From Pontiella sulfatireligans (GTDB lineage Bacteria; Verrucomicrobiota; Kiritimatiellia; Kiritimatiellales; Pontiellaceae), in NCBI RefSeq assembly GCF_900890705.1, contig NZ_CAAHFH010000001.1:3100001-3164000 (forward strand): a stretch of DNA of 64,000 nucleotides. The letters run 5' to 3'. The notes under the pieces were generated by a model. It did no database searches. It saw nothing but the letters and a program-made list of their open reading frames with translations, and was not told the DNA's origin. Below are positions 1-8,591 of the stretch, in pieces; positions within the stretch are counted from its first letter, which is position 1, and each line of letters opens with the position of its first letter. The translations under genes were made by a program, and so were the position numbers.

Positions 1-558
1 CGCAAAGTCGGCATAGGCCTCGTCCACCAACACGACTCCCTTAAAATCCTTCACGAAAGCCCCGACGTTGGCCTTGGAAAACTGCATGCTCGTCGGCGCG
101 TTGGGATTGGTCAGGAAAAACAGCGAAGACGCATAGTCGTCCGGCATCTGCCACTGGAATGCAGGCCCCAAAACAACCGGCTTCTTTTCTACGTCCTCGA
201 TATCGGCCAGAACCGAATAGAGCGAGTATGACGGATCAAAGAAGCCCACCGAACCATCACGCTCCACAAACGCACGGATGCACAATGCCAGCACCTCGTC
301 GGAACCATTGCCCACAAACACGTTTTCCACCTCGCAGCCATGCAGCTCGGCAATGGCCTTGCGCAACTCGATGCAAACCGGATCCGGATAGCGCGAAAGC
401 ACCGCAACGTCGATCATCGACAAAATATCCTGCACATCCGCCGACGGCAAATAGGGATTCTCGTTAGTGTTTAGCTTAACGATGTCTTCACCTTTTGGCT
501 GCTCGCCGGGAACATAGCCCGCCATCGCCTGCACCGACTTTCTAATCAAATCGCTCAT
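1..558 (-). CDS. hisC: Histidinol-phosphate aminotransferase, C-terminus outside window
   Basis: PLP-dependent class I/II aminotransferase of histidine synthesis (imidazole-acetol phosphate to histidinol phosphate). The 186 visible residues begin MSDLIRKSVQAM at 558, behind an AAGGA ribosome site. They contain the NTNENPY substrate loop near residue 30, GNGSDE (PLP phosphate contact), FFLTNPNAPT and DEAYADF, which carries the PLP-binding Asp, just before the left edge. The PLP lysine and C-terminal domain are off the window. It lies downstream of hisD in the same direction but is separated from it by a two-gene toxin-antitoxin module, so it is probably read from the same operon transcript. 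Identity is confident from motifs. Confidence 0.95.
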   Translation of the reverse strand, partial: MSDLIRKSVQAMAGYVPGEQPKGEDIVKLNTNENPYLPSADVQDILSMIDVAVLSRYPDPVCIELRKAIAELHGCEVENVFVGNGSDEVLALCIRAFVERDGSVGFFDPSYSLYSVLADIEDVEKKPVVLGPAFQWQMPDDYASSLFFLTNPNAPTSMQFSKANVGAFVKDFKGVVLVDEAYADFA

Positions 559-574
559 AGTTTTTCCTTAAAAA

Positions 575-988
575 TCAAATCAACGGATTCACGGCAACCA
601 CGCCGCCATAATCCTGTCCTGTGCTTAAATCCTCGGTCCAAAGCTCCCTCGCCCCAGAAACCTGCGCAGCCGCGATAATGTTCGCATCATAAAAAGAAGA
701 TCCATATCTCTGGTGAACATCCATCGCTCGTCGCATCAATTCACATGTGTTTTCCACAATCTCCCGACACATGTAATGCTCAACCACTTCACGATAGAAT
801 GCCGGGTCGCCGCCCTTGCGGATCATGGTCACATAGAACTCCTGAAGAACTTGAATGCTGAGAGCAGCAGGCACTTGGTTTTCCCATAGATCGTTCAGTC
901 TGAGCCTTGCCTGCTGATGTTTTTCGGGATCATTTCGATCAAATGAATACACGAGTATGTTCGTATCAATAAAAACATCAACGCTCAT
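575..988 (-). CDS. PIN-domain ribonuclease toxin (VapC-like)
   Basis: About 137 residues starting MSVDVFIDTN at 988; an in-frame ATG at 997 would add only MNY. PIN fold: the first acidic site is FIDTN at the start, a conserved Glu follows in LSIQVLQEFY, and the last acidic cluster is SSFYDANI with LWTED. These are the Mg-binding residues of VapC RNases. Its start overlaps the end of the ribbon-helix-helix gene by 11 bases, the usual antitoxin-toxin coupling. Target RNA cannot be told from sequence. The pair sits between hisD and hisC, an unusual place for a toxin-antitoxin module. Confidence 0.85.
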   Translation of the reverse strand: MSVDVFIDTNILVYSFDRNDPEKHQQARLRLNDLWENQVPAALSIQVLQEFYVTMIRKGGDPAFYREVVEHYMCREIVENTCELMRRAMDVHQRYGSSFYDANIIAAAQVSGARELWTEDLSTGQDYGGVVAVNPLI

Positions 989-1208
989 GTAGTTCATCCC
1001 TCGTAAACTTTTTGCCGCCGTAGGCTGGCGCCTCCTCCATAGCCTTCATGATGAAAGCCTTGGCCTCCTCATAGCGAACATCCTTCTTCGTGGCCGCTTC
1101 AACCGCTTGAATAATCCAAGCTGAAACCGACATATCTTCCTCAACGGCAATATGTTTAACGTCCTTAAGCAACTTCTCATCCATCCGCAATGTAATGTTT
1201 TTTGTCAT
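978..1208 (-). CDS. Ribbon-helix-helix antitoxin (VapB/CopG-like)
   Basis: 76 residues from MTKNITLRMDE at 1208, chosen because AGGAGG lies 5 bases upstream; a longer frame reaching 1241 is disfavoured. The N-terminal ITLRMDEKLLKDVK strand followed by EEDMSVSAWIIQAVE matches the ribbon-helix-helix DNA-binding fold. The C-terminal half (GGKKFTRDELHER) would wrap the toxin. It overlaps the PIN toxin gene downstream. By family knowledge it neutralises the toxin and represses its own promoter. The 45 bases between it and hisD are probably too short for a strong independent promoter region but could hold an operator. Confidence 0.82.
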   Translation of the reverse strand: MTKNITLRMDEKLLKDVKHIAVEEDMSVSAWIIQAVEAATKKDVRYEEAKAFIMKAMEEAPAYGGKKFTRDELHER

Positions 1209-1286
1209 ACAAACCTCCTGCACACATCCTGTATTGCACATTTTGCGTGCACGTTCAAGATTTAGACTAAAAGGAATGAAAAGCGT

Positions 1287-2591
1287 TCATTCAAACCGAA
1301 TGGTGGCGGAACGGGCGTGGCCGTCGAGGGTTTCGACGCGGCCGAAGGCCTCGACCACAGGAAGCACGTCCTGCAAATCTTCTTTCGTGAATTGGATCAG
1401 GCTTACACGACGACGGAAGTCTTCCACCGTCAGACCGGAAAAATAGGCCGCGGTGCCGCCGGTCGGCAGCACATGGCTCGGGCCGGCGGCAAAATCGCCC
1501 ACCGATTCAGGCGTCCATTCGCCAATAAACAACGCTCCTGCGTTGACCACCTTGTCGGCCCACTTTTCGGGGCTCTTAACAATCAGCTCCATGTGCTCCG
1601 GCGCAAACAGGTTGCTCAGCTTCATGCCGTCGGCCAGATCTTTCACCACCACTAGCAGCATTCCGTTTCCCAACACTTGGGCAACGGGCTCTGCACGCGA
1701 CAGCTCCTTCGCCTGCTTCAGCACCTCGGCGCGCACCGCTTCGGCCTGCTTCAGGGTTGTGGTAATCAGCATCGCCTTTTCGGAACCGGTTCCGTGCTCG
1801 GCCTGCGAAAGCAAGTCCGCGGCGACATGCGCCGGCTTGGCCGAGGTATCGCAAAGCACCGCAATTTCGCTCGGGCCCGCCACCATGTCGAGCGCCACGT
1901 CGCCGTAGACCAGGCGCTTGGCCGCCGTCACGTACGGCCCGCCGGGGCCGACAATTTTCCGAACCTTGGCAATCGACTTGGTTCCGTAGGCCATCGCGCC
2001 GATCGCGTGCACGCCGCCAATCTTGTAGATTTCCGTCGCACCGGCCAAATCGAGTGCATAAATAATGTAGGGATTCAGCTTTCCGTCCTTGCCGGCCGGC
2101 GAGCAAGCCACCAATTCCTTAACGCCCGCCACCTTCGCCAGCGTCAGCGTCATCAGCGCAGTCGAAGCCAGAGGCGCGGCGCCACCGGGGATATAGGCGC
2201 CCACACGGTCGAACGGAACAAACTTTTCGCCCAGCATGCCGCCCTTGGGGGTGGCCATCTTCCAATTGTCGCGCAAACCGTTCTTGGAAAAAGCGGTGAT
2301 GCGCTTGTGCGCTTCCTTGGCCGCTTTCTTGAACGCTTTGTCAACCAGCTTATTGGCCTCGGCGATCTCCTCGGGCGAAACCCGGATACGGCGCGTTGAA
2401 ATATTGGAACCGTCGTAAAGGCGCGCGCAGTCAATCACGGCTTTGTCGCCGCTCTCCTTAACCCGCGCCAATATCCGCGTAGCAACTTCCATCGCCTTCT
2501 CTTCAACCGATGGGCGAAGGAGGAAATTCTCAACCTTTTTATACTTCTTGTCGGTGCCCCATTTAACAATCGGTGCGTAATTCCTGCTCAT
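1287..2591 (-). CDS. hisD: Histidinol dehydrogenase
   Basis: NAD-linked, zinc-dependent enzyme oxidising L-histidinol to L-histidine in two steps. 434 residues, the usual length. Visible family signatures are FVPFDRVGAYIPGG (residues about 127-140), the IYKIGGVHAIGAMAYGT stretch, KIVGPGGPYVTAAKRLVYG, and MVAGPSEIAVLCD with DLLSQAEHG carrying zinc and catalytic residues (Glu and His). EHMEL and GDFAAGPSHVLPTGG follow toward the C-terminus. Start MSRNYAPIVKW at 2591. It precedes the VapBC-like pair and hisC in the same direction, so the histidine operon continues leftward. Confidence 0.97.
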   Translation of the reverse strand: MSRNYAPIVKWGTDKKYKKVENFLLRPSVEEKAMEVATRILARVKESGDKAVIDCARLYDGSNISTRRIRVSPEEIAEANKLVDKAFKKAAKEAHKRITAFSKNGLRDNWKMATPKGGMLGEKFVPFDRVGAYIPGGAAPLASTALMTLTLAKVAGVKELVACSPAGKDGKLNPYIIYALDLAGATEIYKIGGVHAIGAMAYGTKSIAKVRKIVGPGGPYVTAAKRLVYGDVALDMVAGPSEIAVLCDTSAKPAHVAADLLSQAEHGTGSEKAMLITTTLKQAEAVRAEVLKQAKELSRAEPVAQVLGNGMLLVVVKDLADGMKLSNLFAPEHMELIVKSPEKWADKVVNAGALFIGEWTPESVGDFAAGPSHVLPTGGTAAYFSGLTVEDFRRRVSLIQFTKEDLQDVLPVVEAFGRVETLDGHARSATIRFE

Positions 2592-2653
2592 ATAAAAATC
2601 CTTATTTTTCCAACGGGTGGAAAATCTACCTGTAAATGGGCCTAATTCAACCC

Positions 2654-4021
2654 TTATTTCCCGATGCAGAAGCGCGAGAAAATGCTATCCAGCAACTCTT
2701 CGTGATAGGCGCGGCCGGTAACCTGGCCGAGAAACTCGAGAGCAGAACGCAAGTGTTCCGAGGCGAGCACCGCATTTTCCTCCACGTTTTCGTTCAAAAA
2801 AGCACGAGCCTGCCGCGCCTCGCGGTGCGCCAGAATCAGCAGATGGCGGTGCCGTTCGGAAATCACTGCATGCGGCGGTGCGTGCAAATCCGCCCCCTTT
2901 TCCAACGTATCCGCCATCGCGCGTTTTAGCTCCTCAACCCCGGCACCGCTCACCAAACAAGCCTCAACGCCTTCAACGCCCTCAAGCTGCCGACCCTGAT
3001 CAACCTTGTTTAGCAACACCACGCTTTTATCGGGATCCAGCTTTTCAAGCCGCACCCGATCCTCTTCGTGCAACGGTTGCGAGGCATCGACAAGATAAAC
3101 CGACAAGTGCGCCTCAGCTCCGTGCGCCTCAGCACGCCGTATGCCTTCGGCCTCGATTTCACACTCGGTTTCGCGCAGTCCGGCGGTATCGGTGATCCGC
3201 AACGGAATGCCGTCGAGCACAAAACCTTCTTCGATGGTGTCGCGCGTCGTTCCCGCTGTGCTCGAAACAATCGCCCGATCAAAACCCAGCAGCGCATTCA
3301 GCAACGTCGACTTCCCAACGTTCGGACGTCCGAGAATCACCACCCGCACGCCTTCGCGCAGGAGGCGCCCTTCGTCCCACGTCTCGAGCAGTTCATCCAA
3401 GGAGAGGAACGTCCGGTCAAGCAGACCGGCGATTCCAGAAAAGACATCGTCGGGCAGTTCGTCCTCCACAAAGTCCAGCGTGGTTTCCAGATTGGCGGCC
3501 ACTTCCAAAAACGCATCATAAATGCCGTCAAACTGCTGGCTCAGCTTGCCTTCCATCTGCTCCATGGCGACAGAAGCAGCGCGGTCGGAGCGTGCGCGGA
3601 TCAAATCGAAAATGCCCTCGGCCTGCACCAAGTCGATACGGCCGTTGAGAAAAGCGCGCTTAGTAAACTCGCCCGGCTCGGCCATGCGGGCGCCGGCCTC
3701 GAGCGCCCGGCGCAAAATGCGGCGCATGCCAACCGCCCCGCCGTGCCCCTGAATTTCGAGCACATCTTCGCGGGTATAGCTTTTCGGTGCGCGCATAACC
3801 AGCGCCAGCCCGGTGTCGATCTCCGACCCGTCAGCCTCCACCACCTTGCCGTAGGCAAAGGTGCCGTGTCCCCGCGCTGAAACCGGCGTTTTGTCCAAGG
3901 CAAGGAAAAGCTGGTCAGCAATCTGCCAAGCCTTCGAGCCGGAAATGCGCACAATGCCCACCCCGCCCTCGCCGGGCGGCGTCGCAATTGCAGCAATCGT
4001 ATCTGATTCGTACAAAGACAT
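2654..4021 (-). CDS. mnmE: tRNA modification GTPase MnmE
   Basis: 455 residues, full length. With MnmG it installs (carboxymethyl)aminomethyl at U34 of certain tRNAs. The N-terminal folate-binding domain starts [21 protein letters not shown]. The G domain has the P-loop GRPNVGKS (about residue 230), [18 protein letters not shown] (G3) and NKVD (G4). The protein ends in FCIGK, the diagnostic C-terminal Cys motif. MnmG is not in the window. The next gene in the same direction upstream is pgpA (9-base gap). Confidence 0.97.
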   Translation of the reverse strand: MSLYESDTIAAIATPPGEGGVGIVRISGSKAWQIADQLFLALDKTPVSARGHGTFAYGKVVEADGSEIDTGLALVMRAPKSYTREDVLEIQGHGGAVGMRRILRRALEAGARMAEPGEFTKRAFLNGRIDLVQAEGIFDLIRARSDRAASVAMEQMEGKLSQQFDGIYDAFLEVAANLETTLDFVEDELPDDVFSGIAGLLDRTFLSLDELLETWDEGRLLREGVRVVILGRPNVGKSTLLNALLGFDRAIVSSTAGTTRDTIEEGFVLDGIPLRITDTAGLRETECEIEAEGIRRAEAHGAEAHLSVYLVDASQPLHEEDRVRLEKLDPDKSVVLLNKVDQGRQLEGVEGVEACLVSGAGVEELKRAMADTLEKGADLHAPPHAVISERHRHLLILAHREARQARAFLNENVEENAVLASEHLRSALEFLGQVTGRAYHEELLDSIFSRFCIGK

Positions 4022-4030
4022 AGCCGGACT

Positions 4031-4480
4031 CTAGATGAAATAAAACAACAAGTGGTTCAGGCCGAGGGCGATCAGGGCAGCAAGAAAATCATCGATCGTG
4101 ATCCCGAATCCACCGTGGATGTGCTGCAGCTGTTTGATGGGCGGTGGCTTGGTGATGTCGAAAATGCGGTGCAACACAAAGCCACTTAGCAACGCCCACG
4201 GCGAGGTCAGGCCAATCACGGTGATCGGAAGCGTCAAATATTCATCCGCCACAATGCAGCCCGGATCCTTCCCGCCAATCATTTCCTCCGCGATCCCGCA
4301 GATCGGAATGGAAATCAAGGTGAGTACAATGCAAATCACCGACTGCAACAAAGGCTTCTCATACAGGAACATCAATCCCCACGCCAACGGCAACCCGACC
4401 AGCGTACCTACCGTTCCCGGCATAATCGGGCTCCAACCGGTGCCAAATCCAACCGCAACCCATTTAATAAAATTCTTCAT
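4031..4480 (-). CDS. pgpA: Phosphatidylglycerophosphatase A
   Basis: 149 residues from MKNFIKWVAVGFGTGWSP at 4480. An upstream in-frame GTG at 4501 lies inside a palindromic repeat and is unlikely to be the start; AAGGGAT lies just before 4480. The enzyme dephosphorylates phosphatidylglycerol phosphate in the inner membrane. Family features: FGTGWSPIMPGTVGTLVGLPLAW at the N-terminus, the acidic GGKDPGCIVADEYLTLP motif, hydrophobic segments, and GGFGITIDDFLAALIALG near the C-terminus. It lies between mnmE and a winged-helix gene in one direction. Confidence 0.93.
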   Translation of the reverse strand: MKNFIKWVAVGFGTGWSPIMPGTVGTLVGLPLAWGLMFLYEKPLLQSVICIVLTLISIPICGIAEEMIGGKDPGCIVADEYLTLPITVIGLTSPWALLSGFVLHRIFDITKPPPIKQLQHIHGGFGITIDDFLAALIALGLNHLLFYFI

Positions 4481-4496
4481 GCTATCCCTTTCACTC

Positions 4497-4518
4497 GTCA
4501 CACCTGCGCAGGTGTGAC
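4497..4518. repeat. 22-bp perfect palindrome, copy 1
   Basis: Perfect inverted repeat with half-site GTCACACCTGC. Read on either strand it encodes VTPAQ followed by V and TGA, so it provides the C-terminal tail and stop codon of the winged-helix gene on the minus strand and would do the same on the plus strand. It lies just upstream of the pgpA start. Confidence 0.9.
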
Positions 4519-5049
4519 AGATTTCAATGCCAACTCGACCAGCTTCTTCCCCAATGCATCATCGGGGATCACTAAAGAGCACTTCTGCTCAACTTGCTGC
4601 ACAAAGCCCCTTCGAATCAGCTTATCGAGCTGCCTCCCCATGGCCAGCCTAGAGATACAAGTTCGAAAACACAGCTCATTAAACTCCAGAGGACGCCCCT
4701 CCAACGCGGCAACGATTCGAATACGCCGCTCATGCGTCATCGCCGTTAATTCATAAATAATGCCGTCATAGTTTGCTTGATCCAACGCCACCAAGCGCAG
4801 CACCTCGTCCAACAGATCATCCTCATCGGCCAAGGAATAAAACAAGAACTTACCAACACGCTCCTGTTCAAAGAAGCCAGCAGAATAAAGCAACTGCAAG
4901 TTCTTGCTCGACACATCGCCAGCCACAACCAACCGGTCCGCAACGCCCTTAACACATTGGCGCGGATATTTTTTGAAGCATGCCAGCATTTCCAACCTTA
5001 GAGAACTGGATAAAACGCGACACCTTTTCCATAGAGGGAGCGTATTCAT
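4498..5049 (-). CDS. Double winged-helix (ArsR-like) transcriptional regulator
   Basis: 183 residues from MNTLPLWKRCRVLSSSLRLE at 5049. A longer frame to 5106 would run through two palindromic repeats. Two similar winged-helix units are visible: residues about 8-75 (LRLEMLACFKKYP ... GDVSSKNLQLLYSAGFFEQERVGKFLFYSL) and about 95-175 (TAMTHERRIRIVAALEG ... CISRLAMGRQLDKLIRRGFVQQVE). No metal-binding Cys pair typical of ArsR sensors is evident. It ends in VTPAQV encoded by a palindrome. Palindromes lie upstream and downstream, so autoregulation through them is a reasonable guess. Ligand and targets are unknown. Confidence 0.7.
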   Translation of the reverse strand: MNTLPLWKRCRVLSSSLRLEMLACFKKYPRQCVKGVADRLVVAGDVSSKNLQLLYSAGFFEQERVGKFLFYSLADEDDLLDEVLRLVALDQANYDGIIYELTAMTHERRIRIVAALEGRPLEFNELCFRTCISRLAMGRQLDKLIRRGFVQQVEQKCSLVIPDDALGKKLVELALKSVTPAQV

Positions 5050-5070
5050 GAAGTTGTTTATAGCCGATCC

Positions 5071-5092
5071 GTCACACCTGCGCAAGTGTGAC
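5071..5092. repeat. 22-bp palindrome, copy 2 (one mismatch)
   Basis: Same sequence as the copy at 4497 with a G-to-A change in the right half (GCAAGTGTGAC). Located 22 bases upstream of the winged-helix gene start, in its likely promoter. Confidence 0.85.
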
Positions 5093-5101
5093 AAACCAAC
5101 C

Positions 5102-5123
5102 GTCACACCTGCGCAGGTGTGAC
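5102..5123. repeat. 22-bp perfect palindrome, copy 3
   Basis: Identical to copy 1 (half-site GTCACACCTGC), only 9 bases from copy 2. It forms the last codons and stop of rsmE, whose protein therefore ends VTPAQV exactly like the winged-helix protein. Confidence 0.9.
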
Positions 5124-5852
5124 GGAATCAGCGGCCAACTGATTGGCTTCCGCAACCAAAGCTATGCATGCAGTATCGGTGCGCAGAATGCGCTTGCCCA
5201 TCCCAAAGAGTTGAAATCCATGCGCCTGCAGTTTTTCCAGCTCATAGGCGGTCCATCCGCCTTCTGGGCCGATCGCTAGAAGAACACGGTGCGCGTCAAA
5301 GTCAAATCCGTCCATCCTCTTTTCGCCGGAAGGGTCGGCCAGCAACTTCACATGTTCGGTAAACAGACCGTCGAACTCGTCTTCAATGAACGGCTTGAAT
5401 CGCGGACGGATGAGTACCTCGGGCAGATGCGTGCAGCGCGCCTGTTGCAAGCCTTCGATCAGCAGCTTGTTATAGAAGTCTGGATCAATCACGTGGCTGT
5501 CGAAATAGCAGCGCTCCACCTTGTCGGCATTCACCAGCACAATGCGCCCCACCCCGAGCGCCGCCAGCTGAGCCCACAGCCGCTTCAATACCTTGGGCCT
5601 CGGCATCGCCAGCAACAGATCGATGCGCGGTTGCGGAGGATCTTTCTCCTCCATCGCGCAGTTGATGCACACCCCGTGCTTATCGACCGCCAGAACCGTG
5701 CCGACGCCCAGCGGACCGTTTAGCAGGCCGATCCGCAGCCGCTTCCCCGGCTCGGCCTTGAGCACCTTGCGAATATGCTGCGCGCGCTCGTCGAAAAGCT
5801 CAGCCATTCTGTCGTCAACAAAATCGCTGGGTTGCAAAAGGATTAAATTCAT
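5103..5852 (-). CDS. rsmE: 16S rRNA m3U1498 methyltransferase RsmE
   Basis: SPOUT-class methyltransferase, 249 residues from MNLILLQPSDFVDDRM at 5852; the frame is open to 5906 but this start matches the family. Features: DERAQHIRKVLKAEPGKRLRIG in the N-terminal PUA-like domain, then LLLAMPRPKVLKRLWAQLAALGVGRIVL, and the SAM-binding knot LLAIGPEGGWTAYELEKL with LGxRILRTDTA-type motif (GMGKRILRTDTACIA). The native C-terminus appears altered: the final SVTPAQV comes from an inserted palindromic repeat. Confidence 0.95.
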   Translation of the reverse strand: MNLILLQPSDFVDDRMAELFDERAQHIRKVLKAEPGKRLRIGLLNGPLGVGTVLAVDKHGVCINCAMEEKDPPQPRIDLLLAMPRPKVLKRLWAQLAALGVGRIVLVNADKVERCYFDSHVIDPDFYNKLLIEGLQQARCTHLPEVLIRPRFKPFIEDEFDGLFTEHVKLLADPSGEKRMDGFDFDAHRVLLAIGPEGGWTAYELEKLQAHGFQLFGMGKRILRTDTACIALVAEANQLAADSVTPAQV

Positions 5853-5934
5853 AACACGCAGTTTCCCGTGTTTGGAATAAAATGGCGAGCACCTTTGCTT
5901 TGCCATGCTGAACCAAAGCTCTTAGATTGCTCGC

Positions 5935-6438
5935 ATGGGATTATTCAATAAAAAGTTTACCATCGTGGTGGCGTGCAAGGCGAATATTACGCGGAGCGCC
6001 TACCTGCACGGCTATATGGAGCACTACCTTAAAGAGCACCTCCCCTACGCCCGCAAAAAAATCAGGATCCTTTCGGCCGGCGTGAAGGCACGCAGCGGAG
6101 GTTCCGCTAGCCAAGTGGTCAAACACGTGGCCAAGGTCAACGGCTTCAACCTGCGAAGCCACCACTCCGATCCGTTTTCCAAAAAACTAGTCAAACAGGC
6201 GGACGTCATCCTTTTGATGGAGCAATGGCAGAAAGACGCCTTGCTTGAACACTTCCCGAAGGCGAAAGACAAAACCTTCCTGCTGACGGAATATCTCTGG
6301 CACGGCGATACTAAAGACATTTGCGACATTCCCGACCCCACCGGCCAGAACACGGCCGACTACGAAGAATTCATCGCAGTTGCCCACGCCGAAATCGACC
6401 GCATCTTCCGCGAGCTGGGCCGAGAAGGAATTATTTAA
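5935..6438 (+). CDS. Low-molecular-weight phosphotyrosine phosphatase family protein
   Basis: 167 residues. The N-terminal strand and P-loop FTIVVACKANITRS fit the C-x5-R-S catalytic signature (Cys14, Arg20). The general-acid loop is likely DIPDPTGQ (Asp-Pro) near residue 130. MEQWQKDALLEHFP and the final helix fit the LMW-PTP fold. The P-loop reads CKANITRS rather than the common CxGNxCRS, so this may be a divergent arsenate-reductase-like or protein-arginine-phosphatase-like member. It has its own start on the plus strand, divergent from rsmE, and overlaps the convergent recD2 end by 4 bases. Confidence 0.85.
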   Translation: MGLFNKKFTIVVACKANITRSAYLHGYMEHYLKEHLPYARKKIRILSAGVKARSGGSASQVVKHVAKVNGFNLRSHHSDPFSKKLVKQADVILLMEQWQKDALLEHFPKAKDKTFLLTEYLWHGDTKDICDIPDPTGQNTADYEEFIAVAHAEIDRIFRELGREGII

Positions 6439-8591
6439 GCGTATTCCTTCAGGCGCTCGGACAGCGTAGTGGTGCGGTCGCGCGATTCGGAGCGGGTAAC
6501 GGCCAAATTGAGCGCCTTCTTGGTTCCGAGCACAATGACGAGCTTTTTGGCGCGCGTGAGCGCGGTGTAGATCAGGCTGCGCTGCAAGAGCACATAGTGC
6601 TGGGTGTGCATCGGAATCAACACGCAGGGATATTCGCTTCCCTGGCTTTTGTGGATCGTGATGGCATAGGATAAAACCAGCTCGTCAAGCTCGCGGAAAT
6701 CGTAGACCACCTTGCGCCCATCAAAATCAACGACGAGTTCTGACTCTTCGGTTTTAATGGAAACGATACGGCCAATATCACCGTTGTAGACATCTTTGTC
6801 GTAGTCGTTTTCCGTCTGCATCACCTTGTCGCCGGTGCGGTAGGTGATGCCGAAGCGTTCGACTTCGTCGCCCCGCGGATTCAGCAGCTGCTGGAGCGAA
6901 ACGTTGAGGTTGCGCGCGCCGAGCTCGCCCTTTTGCATCGGCGTGAGAATCTGAATGTCGTCGAGCGGATTAAAATGAAACTTTTGGGGAATGGACTTCT
7001 TCACCATTTTGCCCACCAGCGCGAGCGCCTTGACGGGGTCGTCGGCCTCGACAAAATAGCAGTCGCTCGTTTCGCCCTCCTCCGGAAACTCCGGCATTTT
7101 GCCGCGGTTAATCAAGTGGGCGTTGGTGATGATCCGGCTCGTGGCTGCCTGACGGAAAACCTCGTCAAGATGTGCCACTGGAATCGTTTTGGAGCGGATG
7201 ATGTCCTGCAGCACCCGACCGGGGCCGACCGATGGGAGCTGGTCGGCGTCGCCGACGATCACAACGGCGGCGTGCAGCGGAACGGCGTCCATCAACTGCG
7301 AGGCCAGCACCACGTCGATCATGCTCGATTCATCGACGATGAGCACGTCGCACTCCAACGGCTTATCGGCGCAATGGACGAACCCGCCGGTCCCAGGATT
7401 AAACTGCAGCAGGCGGTGGATGGTTTTGGCTTCCATGCCGGTGGTTTCAGCCATGCGCTTGGCGGCACGGCCGGTCGGGGCGCAGAGCGCCACGCGCATT
7501 TTTTTGGCCTTGAGCACCATCAGCACGGAGTTGACCAGCGTGGTCTTCCCCACGCCGGGACCGCCGGTAATCACCATCACTTTTGACTGCACCGCCGTTT
7601 TGAGCGCGTTGCGCTGCGCGTTGGCCAGCGTGATGCCGCTCTTTTGCTGCACCCAGGCGAGCGCTTTTTCAAAATCGACCGCGGGGCACGGGTGTTTGCC
7701 CTTGCCCAAAGTCTGGAGCCGCTTGGCCAGCTCAATTTCTGCAAAGTAGAGCTTGGGCAGATAAATCAGATCGCGCCCCTGGAAGTCCGCGCGTTGGATC
7801 AGGCGCTTGGCTTCGATGGAATAGTCGAGCCCGCGCGCAATGATTTCGAGGTCGATTTGCAGCAGTTCACCTGTGCGCGAAAGCAGGTCGTTGCGGACAT
7901 AGGCGCAGTGGCCGTTGGAGGTGATCTCGCCAAGGCAGAATTCGAGGCCGGCGCGGGCACGCAGGTCAGAATCTTTGGCGATGCCAAGCTTCATCGCAAT
8001 CTGGTCGGCAATCAAGAAGCCGATGCCGCGGATGTCGCGCGCCAGGCAGTAGGGATCGCGCTGGACGAATTCGATGGCCTTCTCGCCATAGATCTTGTGA
8101 ATGCGGAAGGCGCGTACAGTGCTGATGCCGTGGCTGAAGAGGAACGCCATAATCTGCCGAATGCTCTTCTGCTCATCCCACGCCTTCTTAATGTTGTCCT
8201 TGCGCCCTTTGCCGATGCCCTCGACCTTCAGCAGCTTGCCGGAAGAATTTTCGATGACGTCAAATACGTCGCGTCCGAAGGTTTGCACGAGACGCTTGGC
8301 GTATTCCTTGCCGATGCCCTTCACCAAATCGGAGGCGAGATATTTCTCGATGCCCTCGAGTGTATCGGGCTTGGACATGCGCATTTTTTCGGCCTTGAAC
8401 TGCCGGCCGTGGCGCGGGTCGGTGAACCACTCGCCGTCGCCAGCCATCCACTCGCCAGGATTGACCGTCGGCACCGTTCCGGTGACCGTGATCAACTCCT
8501 TGTGTCCACGCACCTTTACGCGCAAAACGCAAAAGCCGTTTTCCTCGTTGCGGAAAACGACCCGTTCAATCTGACCGTCGAGCTTGTCCAT
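6435..8591 (-). CDS. recD2: RecD2-type ATP-dependent DNA helicase
   Basis: 718 residues, the standard length for stand-alone RecD2 (SF1B, 5'-3'). The N-terminal OB-like region begins MDKLDGQIERVVFRNEENGF. A helix-hairpin-helix region (KGIGKEYAKRLVQTFG, KVEGIGKGRKDNIKKAW, residues about 95-145) follows. Walker A is MVITGGPGVGKTTL (about 340), Walker B is DVLIVDESSM, the arginine-finger and motif III regions follow, and motif VI is QRSLIYTALTRAKKLV. SYAITIHKSQGSEYP is the typical C-terminal motif. No RecBC partners are nearby, consistent with RecD2. It abuts the fmdB-like gene. Confidence 0.96.
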   Translation of the reverse strand: MDKLDGQIERVVFRNEENGFCVLRVKVRGHKELITVTGTVPTVNPGEWMAGDGEWFTDPRHGRQFKAEKMRMSKPDTLEGIEKYLASDLVKGIGKEYAKRLVQTFGRDVFDVIENSSGKLLKVEGIGKGRKDNIKKAWDEQKSIRQIMAFLFSHGISTVRAFRIHKIYGEKAIEFVQRDPYCLARDIRGIGFLIADQIAMKLGIAKDSDLRARAGLEFCLGEITSNGHCAYVRNDLLSRTGELLQIDLEIIARGLDYSIEAKRLIQRADFQGRDLIYLPKLYFAEIELAKRLQTLGKGKHPCPAVDFEKALAWVQQKSGITLANAQRNALKTAVQSKVMVITGGPGVGKTTLVNSVLMVLKAKKMRVALCAPTGRAAKRMAETTGMEAKTIHRLLQFNPGTGGFVHCADKPLECDVLIVDESSMIDVVLASQLMDAVPLHAAVVIVGDADQLPSVGPGRVLQDIIRSKTIPVAHLDEVFRQAATSRIITNAHLINRGKMPEFPEEGETSDCYFVEADDPVKALALVGKMVKKSIPQKFHFNPLDDIQILTPMQKGELGARNLNVSLQQLLNPRGDEVERFGITYRTGDKVMQTENDYDKDVYNGDIGRIVSIKTEESELVVDFDGRKVVYDFRELDELVLSYAITIHKSQGSEYPCVLIPMHTQHYVLLQRSLIYTALTRAKKLVIVLGTKKALNLAVTRSESRDRTTTLSERLKEYA

